Assembly (NCBI GenBank): GCA_018061205.1
Contig: JAGOUP010000045.1
Coordinates: 1-5,245 of the forward strand
Source: Candidatus Levyibacteriota bacterium
GTDB lineage: Bacteria; Patescibacteriota; Microgenomatia; Levybacterales; UBA12049
Direction: 5' to 3'
Length of the DNA stretch: 5,245 nucleotides
Shown here: positions 1 through 5,125 of the stretch, one piece after another
Numbering within the stretch: the stretch's first letter is position 1
How the letters are laid out: the number at the start of each line of letters is the position of its first letter
The notes under the pieces: model-generated
What the model was told of the DNA's origin: nothing
Database searches by the model: none
The model's input: only the letters and a program-made list of their open reading frames with translations
Program-made: the position numbers and the translations under genes

Positions 1-4
1 CTCT

Positions 5-613
5 ATGCAGATCAAAATAGTGAAATACGTTCTCTTTGGTATTGTTTTATTATTGGTTCTGCTTGGAGTATGGTATATCGTTAGCTTTTTTAAACCAAAG
101 CAGCAGTATACGTACAACATGAGTTCGCAAACGGTTATCAAAGAGCTTCGTTCTTTGAACCGTTTGGAAACAGCATCGTTTACGATTGAGAAAATTATTG
201 ATGCTGGAACTTCAGGAAATGCATTTCAACAATTCCTTTATGGAGATCAGATTCTCCTGATTGCTCACGGACAAATCATAGCAGGTATTGATCTCTCAAA
301 GATGAAAGACAATGATGTACAGATTTCAGGACAAACGATTGTTCTCAAGCTTCCTGCTCCTGAGATCTTAGTAACGACTTTAGATAATGGACAAACCCGA
401 GTGTATGACAGACGACAAGGACTCCTTTCAAAAGGAGATAAAAATTTAGAATCCAACGCACGAAAAGTGGCTATTGATACGATCACTGATGCTGCTTGTA
501 AAGGAAATATTTTGCAAAACGCTTCAGATAACGCCAAAAAACAACTGACTGCATTCTTAAAAGCCCTTGGATTTACCACGATAACTATTGAAATATCTGA
601 AGGTAGTTGTTAA
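5..613 (+). CDS. DUF4230 family membrane-anchored protein
   Basis: This 202-residue protein has no known biochemical function. Residues about 7-29 form one hydrophobic helix after a short basic start (MQIKIVK), so it is probably a signal anchor with the rest outside the cytoplasmic membrane. The soluble part matches the DUF4230 pattern as I know it: an early LNRLETASFTIEK segment (about 51-63), a GDQILLIAHGQIIAGIDLS strand pair (about 80-98), a VQISGQTIVLKLPAPEIL stretch (about 105-122), then VYDRRQG and a C-terminal alpha/beta part ending in LGFTTITIEI. Its length is normal for the family. The ATG at 5 is the natural start because the anchor follows directly, but only four bases upstream are visible, so promoter and ribosome site cannot be judged. 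The xer gene follows after 28 nt, and its probable -35 box overlaps this gene's TAA. The family call is from memory of the pattern and is fairly secure; the function is unknown. Confidence 0.82.
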   Translation: MQIKIVKYVLFGIVLLLVLLGVWYIVSFFKPKQQYTYNMSSQTVIKELRSLNRLETASFTIEKIIDAGTSGNAFQQFLYGDQILLIAHGQIIAGIDLSKMKDNDVQISGQTIVLKLPAPEILVTTLDNGQTRVYDRRQGLLSKGDKNLESNARKVAIDTITDAACKGNILQNASDNAKKQLTAFLKALGFTTITIEISEGSC

Positions 614-635
614 TTTTATTTCCACGTCGTAAAAT
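607..635 (+). promoter_or_regulatory. Predicted sigma70-type promoter of the xer gene (leaderless layout)
   Basis: A -35-like TTGTTA (607-612, 4 of 6 to consensus) lies 17 bp before a -10-like TAAAAT (630-635, 5 of 6). Six bases then separate the -10 box from the ATG at 642, so transcription would start at or next to the start codon. The -35 box overlaps the TAA of the upstream gene. No Shine-Dalgarno sequence precedes the ATG. The -35 is weak taken alone; the support comes from the same spacing in front of two other genes in the window. Confidence 0.5.
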
Positions 636-641
636 ATTACT

Positions 642-1580
642 ATGTCCTCTGCCCTACATGATCATATCATCGATTTTTTGGAATACATGGAAGTTGAAAA
701 AAATTCCAGTAAGTTGACTATTCGTAATTATTTACAGTATTTAAACGTATTTGAAAAATGGTTTGTAGAACAGCATCCAACAAAAGGTATAGAAGCGTTA
801 GATCTCAAAATACTCAGACAGTATAGAGTATTTCTTTCCAATCGAGTTGATGATCATGATTTGACCTTAAAGCGTGTGACACAAAACTACTATATTATTG
901 CGATCAGATCGTTTCTTCGGTTTTTACTCAAAAATGATATCAAAACACTTGAGCCTTCAAAAATTGATTTACCAAAGACTGAGAGCAGGAGTCTCAAGTT
1001 TTTGGAAAAGGAGCAAGTAGACTTACTGGTGACCTCTGTTGATACCTCAAATGAGGAAGGAGTGCGGGATAGAACGATGTTGGAGCTTCTCTTCTCGACT
1101 GGGCTTCGGGTATCAGAACTGGCCAAGCTCAATCATGAAAAAATCAATTTAGACAGAAAAGAATTTGGTATTATCGGCAAAGGAAATAAACAGCGAATTG
1201 TCTTTATCTCAGATCGTGCTGCTGATTGGATTGGTGAGTATTTAAAACTCAGACGAGACAAGTTCAAACCACTTTTTATACGCTACTCTGGGAGAGTCAT
1301 TGAAGAAGATGATGGAGAGCACATGCGGCTCACTCCACGGAGTATTGAGCGGATGGTAAAAAAGTACGTTCGTATTGCTCGTTTACCAGTGGATGCAACA
1401 GTACATACGATGCGTCATTCATTTGCGACAGACCTTTTGACCAACGGTGCCGATATTCGCTCAGTGCAGGAGATGCTCGGACACAAAAATATTGCAACAA
1501 CGCAAATTTATACACATATCACCAATAAACAATTGCGAGAAGTACATACGTCATTTCATAGTGGGAACAAAGAGAAATAA
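642..1580 (+). CDS. xerC: Tyrosine site-specific recombinase, XerC/XerD type
   Basis: This complete 312-residue tyrosine recombinase would cut and rejoin DNA through a phosphotyrosine bond. Xer proteins of this build resolve chromosome dimers at dif. Residues about 4-100 are the helical SAM-like core-binding domain; about 115-305 are the catalytic domain. The full catalytic set is visible: R156 in TGLRVSEL, K180 in GKGNKQR, H255 and R258 in HTMRHSFAT, H281 in LGHKNIATTQ, and the nucleophile Y290 in IYTH. The length (about 300) and lack of extra domains favour a housekeeping Xer over a phage or integron integrase. XerC and XerD cannot be told apart here, and some lineages use one Xer alone, so the symbol is approximate. 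No dif-like site, att repeat or excisionase lies nearby. The ATG at 642 sits 6 nt after a -10-like box and has no Shine-Dalgarno sequence. The gene ends directly against the stop of the convergent SIMPL gene. Confidence 0.93.
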   Translation: MSSALHDHIIDFLEYMEVEKNSSKLTIRNYLQYLNVFEKWFVEQHPTKGIEALDLKILRQYRVFLSNRVDDHDLTLKRVTQNYYIIAIRSFLRFLLKNDIKTLEPSKIDLPKTESRSLKFLEKEQVDLLVTSVDTSNEEGVRDRTMLELLFSTGLRVSELAKLNHEKINLDRKEFGIIGKGNKQRIVFISDRAADWIGEYLKLRRDKFKPLFIRYSGRVIEEDDGEHMRLTPRSIERMVKKYVRIARLPVDATVHTMRHSFATDLLTNGADIRSVQEMLGHKNIATTQIYTHITNKQLREVHTSFHSGNKEK

Positions 1581-2333
1581 CTAGAGTGTTTCGTAGCCGA
1601 GGGTGACAGTGACATTTACTTCATTTTCTCCTGGATTTAGTTGTGTTGGGGGTATCGATTCTGCTACACCACCACGTGCATCCATAGTCGCATATTTATT
1701 CATCAATAGTGGTGCACTTTGCCCGGTTTGGATATCAGCGATTCGCCCGAGTTTGATACCTGCTGCATCAGCTAACATTTGTGCTTGGGTTTTTGCATTT
1801 TTGATTGCTTCTTGTGTTGCATCCTTTTGGAGTTTTTCTTTAGCTATATCATTGAGAACAAACGTAATGCCGCCTACTTGATTCGCTCCAGCTGCAGTTG
1901 CAATATCAATAGCTTTATTTGCCTTGTCAACAGGTTTTATTTTGACTTCGACATTTTCAGAAACCACATAGCCATTTGTTGTTTGTTGTCCGTTGGTATA
2001 TTCATAATTTGGTGACACAGTATAGTTAGTTGTTTGGATATCTTTTGCTGGAATACCCAATGTTTTCAAATCAGCTGTTATTTTGTTCGCAATCGTATTG
2101 ACTTGCGTTTGTGCTGCTTCGACAGTCGGTGCTGTCTTAGATACACCAAAAGAGGCCATAGCAGTATCAGGAACAGCAGATGCTTTTCCGGTTCCTGAAA
2201 CCATAAAAAGACTGGATTTAGATGTCGTGATACTATTGACGGTAAAAGGGATTGGTCCTGCCAGTTTTGTATAAGCAAAAAGACAAATGAAGAAAAAAAG
2301 AATTGCTCCTGAAAAGTCACGAACTGTGTTCAT
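1581..2333 (-). CDS. SIMPL domain (DUF541) protein, membrane-anchored
   Basis: This 250-residue protein is of the SIMPL/DUF541 family, which includes the E. coli periplasmic protein YggE and related surface proteins. The biochemical role is unsettled; a link to oxidative stress has been reported for YggE. Residues about 8-26 are hydrophobic (signal peptide or anchor) with no lipobox, so the domain should lie outside the cytoplasmic membrane. The SIMPL domain runs from about 42 to 249. It opens with the VSGTGKASAVPDTA strand (45-58), has the family's VSPNYEYTNGQQ segment (106-117) and the helix of paired Ala/Lys/Gln residues at 171-192 (AIKNAKTQAQMLADAAG), and ends in VNVTVTLGYE. The start is ATG at 2333, supported by the hydrophobic segment and a strong promoter just upstream. 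The gene lies 39 nt after the dihydroorotase stop and ends flush with the convergent xer stop. Confidence 0.9.
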   Translation of the reverse strand: MNTVRDFSGAILFFFICLFAYTKLAGPIPFTVNSITTSKSSLFMVSGTGKASAVPDTAMASFGVSKTAPTVEAAQTQVNTIANKITADLKTLGIPAKDIQTTNYTVSPNYEYTNGQQTTNGYVVSENVEVKIKPVDKANKAIDIATAAGANQVGGITFVLNDIAKEKLQKDATQEAIKNAKTQAQMLADAAGIKLGRIADIQTGQSAPLLMNKYATMDARGGVAESIPPTQLNPGENEVNVTVTLGYETL

Positions 2334-2339
2334 GCATCT

Positions 2340-2368
2340 ATAGTAGTATACCTTTTTCTTTCTGTCAA
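2340..2368 (-). promoter_or_regulatory. Predicted sigma70-type promoter of the SIMPL gene (leaderless layout)
   Basis: On the minus strand a perfect -35 TTGACA (2368-2363) is followed by a 17-bp spacer and the -10-like TACTAT (2345-2340, 4 of 6). Six bases (agatgc) then lead to the ATG at 2333. The whole promoter fits in the 39-nt gap after the dihydroorotase stop, so the SIMPL gene can be transcribed on its own. There is no Shine-Dalgarno sequence, and the expected start of the mRNA falls at or beside the ATG. Confidence 0.65.
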
Positions 2369-2372
2369 ATAA

Positions 2373-3428
2373 TTATGGAATGATTTTTCCGCTCCCTGGT
2401 TTTGCTAAAATAGTTCCATCTTCAAATACTTTTTCACCTCGCAGGAATACTCTTTGTACTTTTCCTTTTACTTTCCATCCATGAAATGGACTCCATTTAC
2501 ATTTGGTATACAAATTTTCATTTTTTACTTCATATTCCGCATTGAGATCAATTTCTATCTTCGTGATATCTTCACTGATAATATCAAACATGTTTGACGA
2601 GCCCTCATAACACAACCTGACTACATCATCCAGAGTCAGTCGTTTTTCAGAGACTGCTGTTAGGAGTAGCGGGAGTGTTGTTTCTAGTCCTGGGACACCA
2701 AAGGCTACTTGCTCACCTTGTTTTTCTCCCAGGGTATGTGGTGCATGATCTGATTCGACAATATCAATTGCTGATAAGTTTTTCCATAAAAACTCGACAT
2801 CTTTTTTTGATTTTAGTTCAGGTTTCATCATGCCTATGGGACCAAGATGTTTTGTGTCGTCTTCTGTTAAAAATAGATGATGTGGCGTTACGCCACAGGT
2901 GATTTGTACACCTTCTTCTTTTGCGTTCATGATAATTTGTAATTCATTTTCCGAACTGATGTGGCAAATATGAATACGCTTTCCACTTTTTTTACCGATT
3001 TCGATTACTTCAGAAATGAGATTTTCTTCTGCATGGAGCATGATCGGTCCATTCTCGGCGGGCCATGCAGAGAAAATAGCGAGCATATTTGGTTTATCGA
3101 TCAAAAAATCACCAGTAGTATGATTTAAATAAATTTTGAGCGCAAAAACGTTTCCTGTTACTTTTGTAAATTCATTGAGATTTGTACCCAATGTGCCGAA
3201 GTGAAATCCTACATCTACTACGATTTTTTCTTTTGCGAGAGTTTTCTTTTCTTCCAGACGAGCGAGTGTCGTGATTGGTGTTAGGTTATTTGGCATGTCC
3301 AAAATCGTGGTAAATCCTCCTGCTAGTGCTGCACAAGTGCCTGTATAAAAATCTTCCTTTTCCGTTTGTCCCGGTTCACGCAAATGTACATGAGGATCAA
3401 TCAATCCTGGTAAGGTAATAGTATTCAT
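2373..3428 (-). CDS. pyrC: Dihydroorotase, CAD-type
   Basis: Dihydroorotase catalyses the reversible cyclisation of N-carbamoyl-L-aspartate to dihydroorotate, the third step of pyrimidine synthesis, in the cytoplasm. The 351 residues contain the expected metal site: H13 and H15 in DPHVHLREPG, the bridging (normally carboxylated) K98 in ALKIYLN, H132 in LHAEE, H156 in HICHIS, and D227 in ESDHAPHT. R17 and N47 (MPNN) are in place for substrate binding. The text follows the dihydroorotase domain of animal CAD closely (LPGLIDPHVHLREPG, FGVPGLETTLPLLLTAVSE, W-x-PF-x-G-x-KVKG-x-V), so it is closer to that type than to E. coli PyrC. It starts almost directly at the barrel and lacks the roughly 45-residue N-terminal part of longer class I enzymes, as CAD does. 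ATG at 3428 is the only sensible start. No Shine-Dalgarno sequence or clear promoter is seen, so it may be read from the dehydrogenase transcript through repeat unit 1. No other pyr gene is present. Confidence 0.93.
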   Translation of the reverse strand: MNTITLPGLIDPHVHLREPGQTEKEDFYTGTCAALAGGFTTILDMPNNLTPITTLARLEEKKTLAKEKIVVDVGFHFGTLGTNLNEFTKVTGNVFALKIYLNHTTGDFLIDKPNMLAIFSAWPAENGPIMLHAEENLISEVIEIGKKSGKRIHICHISSENELQIIMNAKEEGVQITCGVTPHHLFLTEDDTKHLGPIGMMKPELKSKKDVEFLWKNLSAIDIVESDHAPHTLGEKQGEQVAFGVPGLETTLPLLLTAVSEKRLTLDDVVRLCYEGSSNMFDIISEDITKIEIDLNAEYEVKNENLYTKCKWSPFHGWKVKGKVQRVFLRGEKVFEDGTILAKPGSGKIIP

Positions 3429-3438
3429 TCTTTATAAT

Positions 3439-3520
3439 TGTCATGCTGAATTTATTTCAGCATCTCTTTTATAACTTCAGGTCTTAAATAACTAGATCCT
3501 GAAACAAGTTCAGGATGACA
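3439..3520. repeat. REPIN-like inverted repeat unit 1
   Basis: Two 27-nt arms face each other: 3439-3465 and 3494-3520. The reverse complement of the left arm matches the right arm at 23 of 27 positions. Each arm is also a hairpin: atgctgaa / ttcagcat around loop tttat (3443-3463), and atcctgaa / ttcaggat around loop acaag (3496-3516), both with 8-bp stems and 5-nt loops. The ends are tgtcat and atgaca. The 28-nt middle (3466-3493) holds a further ttcagg that may be a decayed copy. The unit fills most of the 101-nt gap between the dehydrogenase stop and the dihydroorotase start. It has no T-run in the direction of the flanking genes, so it is not a classic terminator, though the hairpins could slow polymerase or protect RNA ends. 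Confidence 0.85.
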
Positions 3521-3529
3521 CGCTACGGA

Positions 3530-4381
3530 TTAAGAAAGTACTTTTATCACAGCAGACATATCTTCTTCTCCTAAGCCTATTTTTTGTGCCTTATCATAGA
3601 GTATCTCAATTTGTTTTAGGACATGCAATCTTTTACCCTTGGATTCATTAACAGCTAATTTGAGATCTTTTGTCATATTGTTGAGAGAAAATGCGACAGG
3701 AAATGCTTCGTTGACTACATTTGGGAGCTTCATAGCCATAAAAGGTGAAAGAGCTGGAACAAGTTTGAGTGCATCAGCTGCTTTTTGTCTTGGTAATGCT
3801 AATGCATCGGCGAGGAGCATACTTTCTCCTAAAGAAGTTATCGTTGCAGCGACTAAAAAGTTATTAATGAGTTTTATTGCTTGCCCACTTCCCTGCTCTC
3901 CCATATATTGGAGATTTGTTCCCATGGTTTCTAATATTGGTTTGATTTTTTTATATGTTCTTTCTTTTCCGCCGATAAAAATGGTAAGTTCTCCAGTTTT
4001 TGCCTTGTATGTGCTGCCAGTAACTGGTGCGTCTAATAGCTGAAAAGACAATTTTTGGGCTATATTTTTGATTGCTGTTGGACCAATCGTGCTCATATCG
4101 ATGGCAATCAGATTTTTATTTTTTGTCTCCCCCACTCCATCTTTTCCCAAGTAAATTTCTTCTACGTCTTTTGGGCCAGTAATCATGGTTATGAGTACAT
4201 CGACACTATTAGCAAGTTCTTTTGGAGAGTTTGCAATTGCTACGTGAAGTTTTTTGAATTCTTCTAATCGTTTTGCCGATCGATTATAAACACTCAGCGG
4301 AAATCCTTTTTTCAAAATATTTTTTGCCATAGGATTTCCCATTAATCCTAATCCGATAAATCCTACTGTGAGTTTATTCAT
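3530..4381 (-). CDS. NAD(P)-dependent beta-hydroxyacid dehydrogenase (3-hydroxyisobutyrate dehydrogenase family)
   Basis: This 283-residue oxidoreductase belongs to the family of 3-hydroxyisobutyrate dehydrogenase, tartronate semialdehyde reductase (GarR) and the GLYR1-type succinic semialdehyde reductases. Residues 1-160 are the Rossmann domain with GFIGLGLMG (G10, G12, G15). The residues after the second strand are NR (33-34), which usually means NADP(H) rather than NAD(H). The substrate motif is DAPVTGS (117-123), with DMST at 95-98. The helical C-terminal domain has GSGQAIKLINN with the catalytic K170 and N174, and the KDL segment at 238-240. The substrate cannot be fixed from sequence. 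ATG at 4381 is preferred: the Rossmann strand begins four residues later, and a consensus -10 box ends 6 nt before it. A TTG 15 nt further up would overlap that box. The gene is bracketed by repeat units, 9 nt past its stop and 30 nt before its start. Confidence 0.9.
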   Translation of the reverse strand: MNKLTVGFIGLGLMGNPMAKNILKKGFPLSVYNRSAKRLEEFKKLHVAIANSPKELANSVDVLITMITGPKDVEEIYLGKDGVGETKNKNLIAIDMSTIGPTAIKNIAQKLSFQLLDAPVTGSTYKAKTGELTIFIGGKERTYKKIKPILETMGTNLQYMGEQGSGQAIKLINNFLVAATITSLGESMLLADALALPRQKAADALKLVPALSPFMAMKLPNVVNEAFPVAFSLNNMTKDLKLAVNESKGKRLHVLKQIEILYDKAQKIGLGEEDMSAVIKVLS

Positions 4382-4387
4382 AGTATT

Positions 4388-4417
4388 ATTATACAAAACT
4401 TATTTGTTCCATGTCAT
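4388..4417 (-). promoter_or_regulatory. Predicted promoter of the dehydrogenase gene, -35 box inside a repeat
   Basis: On the minus strand ATGACA (4417-4412, 5 of 6 to TTGACA) is followed by an 18-bp spacer and a perfect TATAAT (4393-4388). Six bases (aatact) then lead to the ATG at 4381. There is no Shine-Dalgarno sequence. The -35 box is exactly the terminal atgaca of repeat unit 2, so the repeat may supply half of the promoter. The layout decides the start codon in favour of 4381 over the TTG at 4396. Confidence 0.6.
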
Positions 4418-4474
4418 TCCGAACTTGTTTCGGAATCTCATATATAGAGATCCTGAAATAAATTCAGGATGACA
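4412..4474. repeat. REPIN-like inverted repeat unit 2
   Basis: Two 27-nt arms, 4412-4438 and 4448-4474, are inverted copies matching at 21 of 27 positions, with a 9-nt AT-rich middle (4439-4447). Each arm folds alone: attccgaa / ttcggaat around loop cttgt (4416-4436), and atcctgaa / ttcaggat around loop ataaa (4450-4470), again 8-bp stems and 5-nt loops. The ends tgtcat and atgaca are the same as in unit 1. Where the stem sequence differs from unit 1, both sides of the stem change together. The unit lies 18 nt past the rarA stop and overlaps the -35 box of the dehydrogenase promoter. Confidence 0.88.
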
Positions 4475-4492
4475 ACGGGAAGTAAAATATTA

Positions 4493-5125
4493 TTACTCAT
4501 AGAATTTGCGATCTTTTAATTTCTCCGGTAAAAATGATTGACTACCTTTGGGTCCCACATAATTTTCCGACCATTTATAGTCCTTTCCATAACCTAGGTT
4601 CTTCATGAGTTTTGTTGGAGCATTGCGTAGATGCAAAGGGATGGGTTCATTTGGAAGATCATACACTGCTTGTTTAGCTTTTCCAAGTGCATTGACAACA
4701 GCTCGGGATTTTTTTGCAGTGGCTAAATACAGTGCAATATGTGCTAGTGTTAATTGCGCTTCCGGCATACCGATTTTATGCACTGCTTCAAATCCTGCAT
4801 TTGCTTGGATGAGTGCTCCTCTATCAGCAAGTCCTATATCTTCAGATGCAAAAATGATCATACGTCTTGCCACAAATTTTGGATCTTCTCCGTTTTCCAA
4901 CATACGAGCCAAATAATAGAGTGTTGCATCGGGATCAGAGCCTCTCATAGACTTGATAAATGCTGAAATGATGTTGTAATGTTCATCGGCTTTTTTATCA
5001 TAGAGTCCTGCGCTTTTTGTCTGAAAAATATCTTGAATCATTTCCTCAGTGATTTCATTTTTCTTTACTCGTCCTGAGCTTGCCGAAGGATAGCTGGTAA
5101 CAGCCATTTCTAATGCATTGAGCAT
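4493..5125 (-). CDS. rarA: Replication-associated recombination protein A (RarA/MgsA), C-terminal part of a frameshifted gene
   Basis: RarA is an AAA+ ATPase related to clamp loaders and WRNIP1; it acts at stalled replication forks. These 210 residues cover the helical part after the ATPase core: LNALEMA (sensor 2 helix region), then the family signature blocks YNIISAFIKSMRGSDPDATLYYLARM (in two adjacent pieces), EDPKFVARRMIIFASEDIG, AHIALYLATAKKS and PLHLRNAPTKLMKNLGYGKDYKW. The ATG at 5125 is not a true gene start. Homology continues upstream through GGDARI to about 5143 in this frame, then shifts by one base into the fragment at 5110-5245. The Walker motifs lie outside the window. Residues about 12-19 (YPSASSGR) come from a repeat-like insertion at 5071-5091. 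The protein ends at KFYE, about 20 residues earlier than E. coli RarA. Whether functional protein is made depends on whether the frameshift is real. Confidence 0.9.
   Translation of the reverse strand: MLNALEMAVTSYPSASSGRVKKNEITEEMIQDIFQTKSAGLYDKKADEHYNIISAFIKSMRGSDPDATLYYLARMLENGEDPKFVARRMIIFASEDIGLADRGALIQANAGFEAVHKIGMPEAQLTLAHIALYLATAKKSRAVVNALGKAKQAVYDLPNEPIPLHLRNAPTKLMKNLGYGKDYKWSENYVGPKGSQSFLPEKLKDRKFYE
5071..5091. repeat. Palindromic repeat copy inside the rarA reading frame
   Basis: The 21 bases here, beginning gtcctgagcttg and ending ccgaaggat, match the unit 1 right arm (reverse-complemented) at 15 of 21 positions, including the cctga and cttg blocks and the closing aggat. On the coding strand they read PSASSGR, joining LEMAVTSY to KKNEITEEM. 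In E. coli RarA this place is a variable loop between helices, so extra residues should be tolerated. I recall closely similar repeat-encoded peptides (PSxSSGRVE) from other bacterial proteins, but cannot check that here. Confidence 0.6.

Noticed and set aside
614..641. dif or att site next to the xer gene
   Set aside because: The gap shows no pair of 11-bp inverted arms around a short centre, and no matching direct repeat was seen elsewhere.
642..1580. Phage or integron integrase and a mobile island
   Set aside because: The protein is of plain Xer length with no extra domain, and there are no tRNA, att repeats, excisionase or cargo genes around it.
1603..2274. Plus-strand open frames opposite the SIMPL gene, and other open frames opposite or overlapping the dihydroorotase, dehydrogenase, rarA and xer genes
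   Set aside because: They are shadows of well-recognised genes, with no family motif or start signal of their own.
3443..3470. Rho-independent terminator: hairpin followed by ctctttt on the plus strand
   Set aside because: No plus-strand gene ends here. The flanking genes read on the minus strand, where no T-run follows. The hairpin is explained by the repeat unit.
4382..4396. TTG at 4396 as the dehydrogenase start (five extra residues, MYNNT)
   Set aside because: It would overlap the consensus TATAAT, adds residues not needed before the Rossmann strand, and has no ribosome site. ATG at 4381 fits better.
3439..4474. CRISPR array
   Set aside because: Only two paired palindromic units about 900 bp apart, with a gene between them, and no regularly spaced short repeats.
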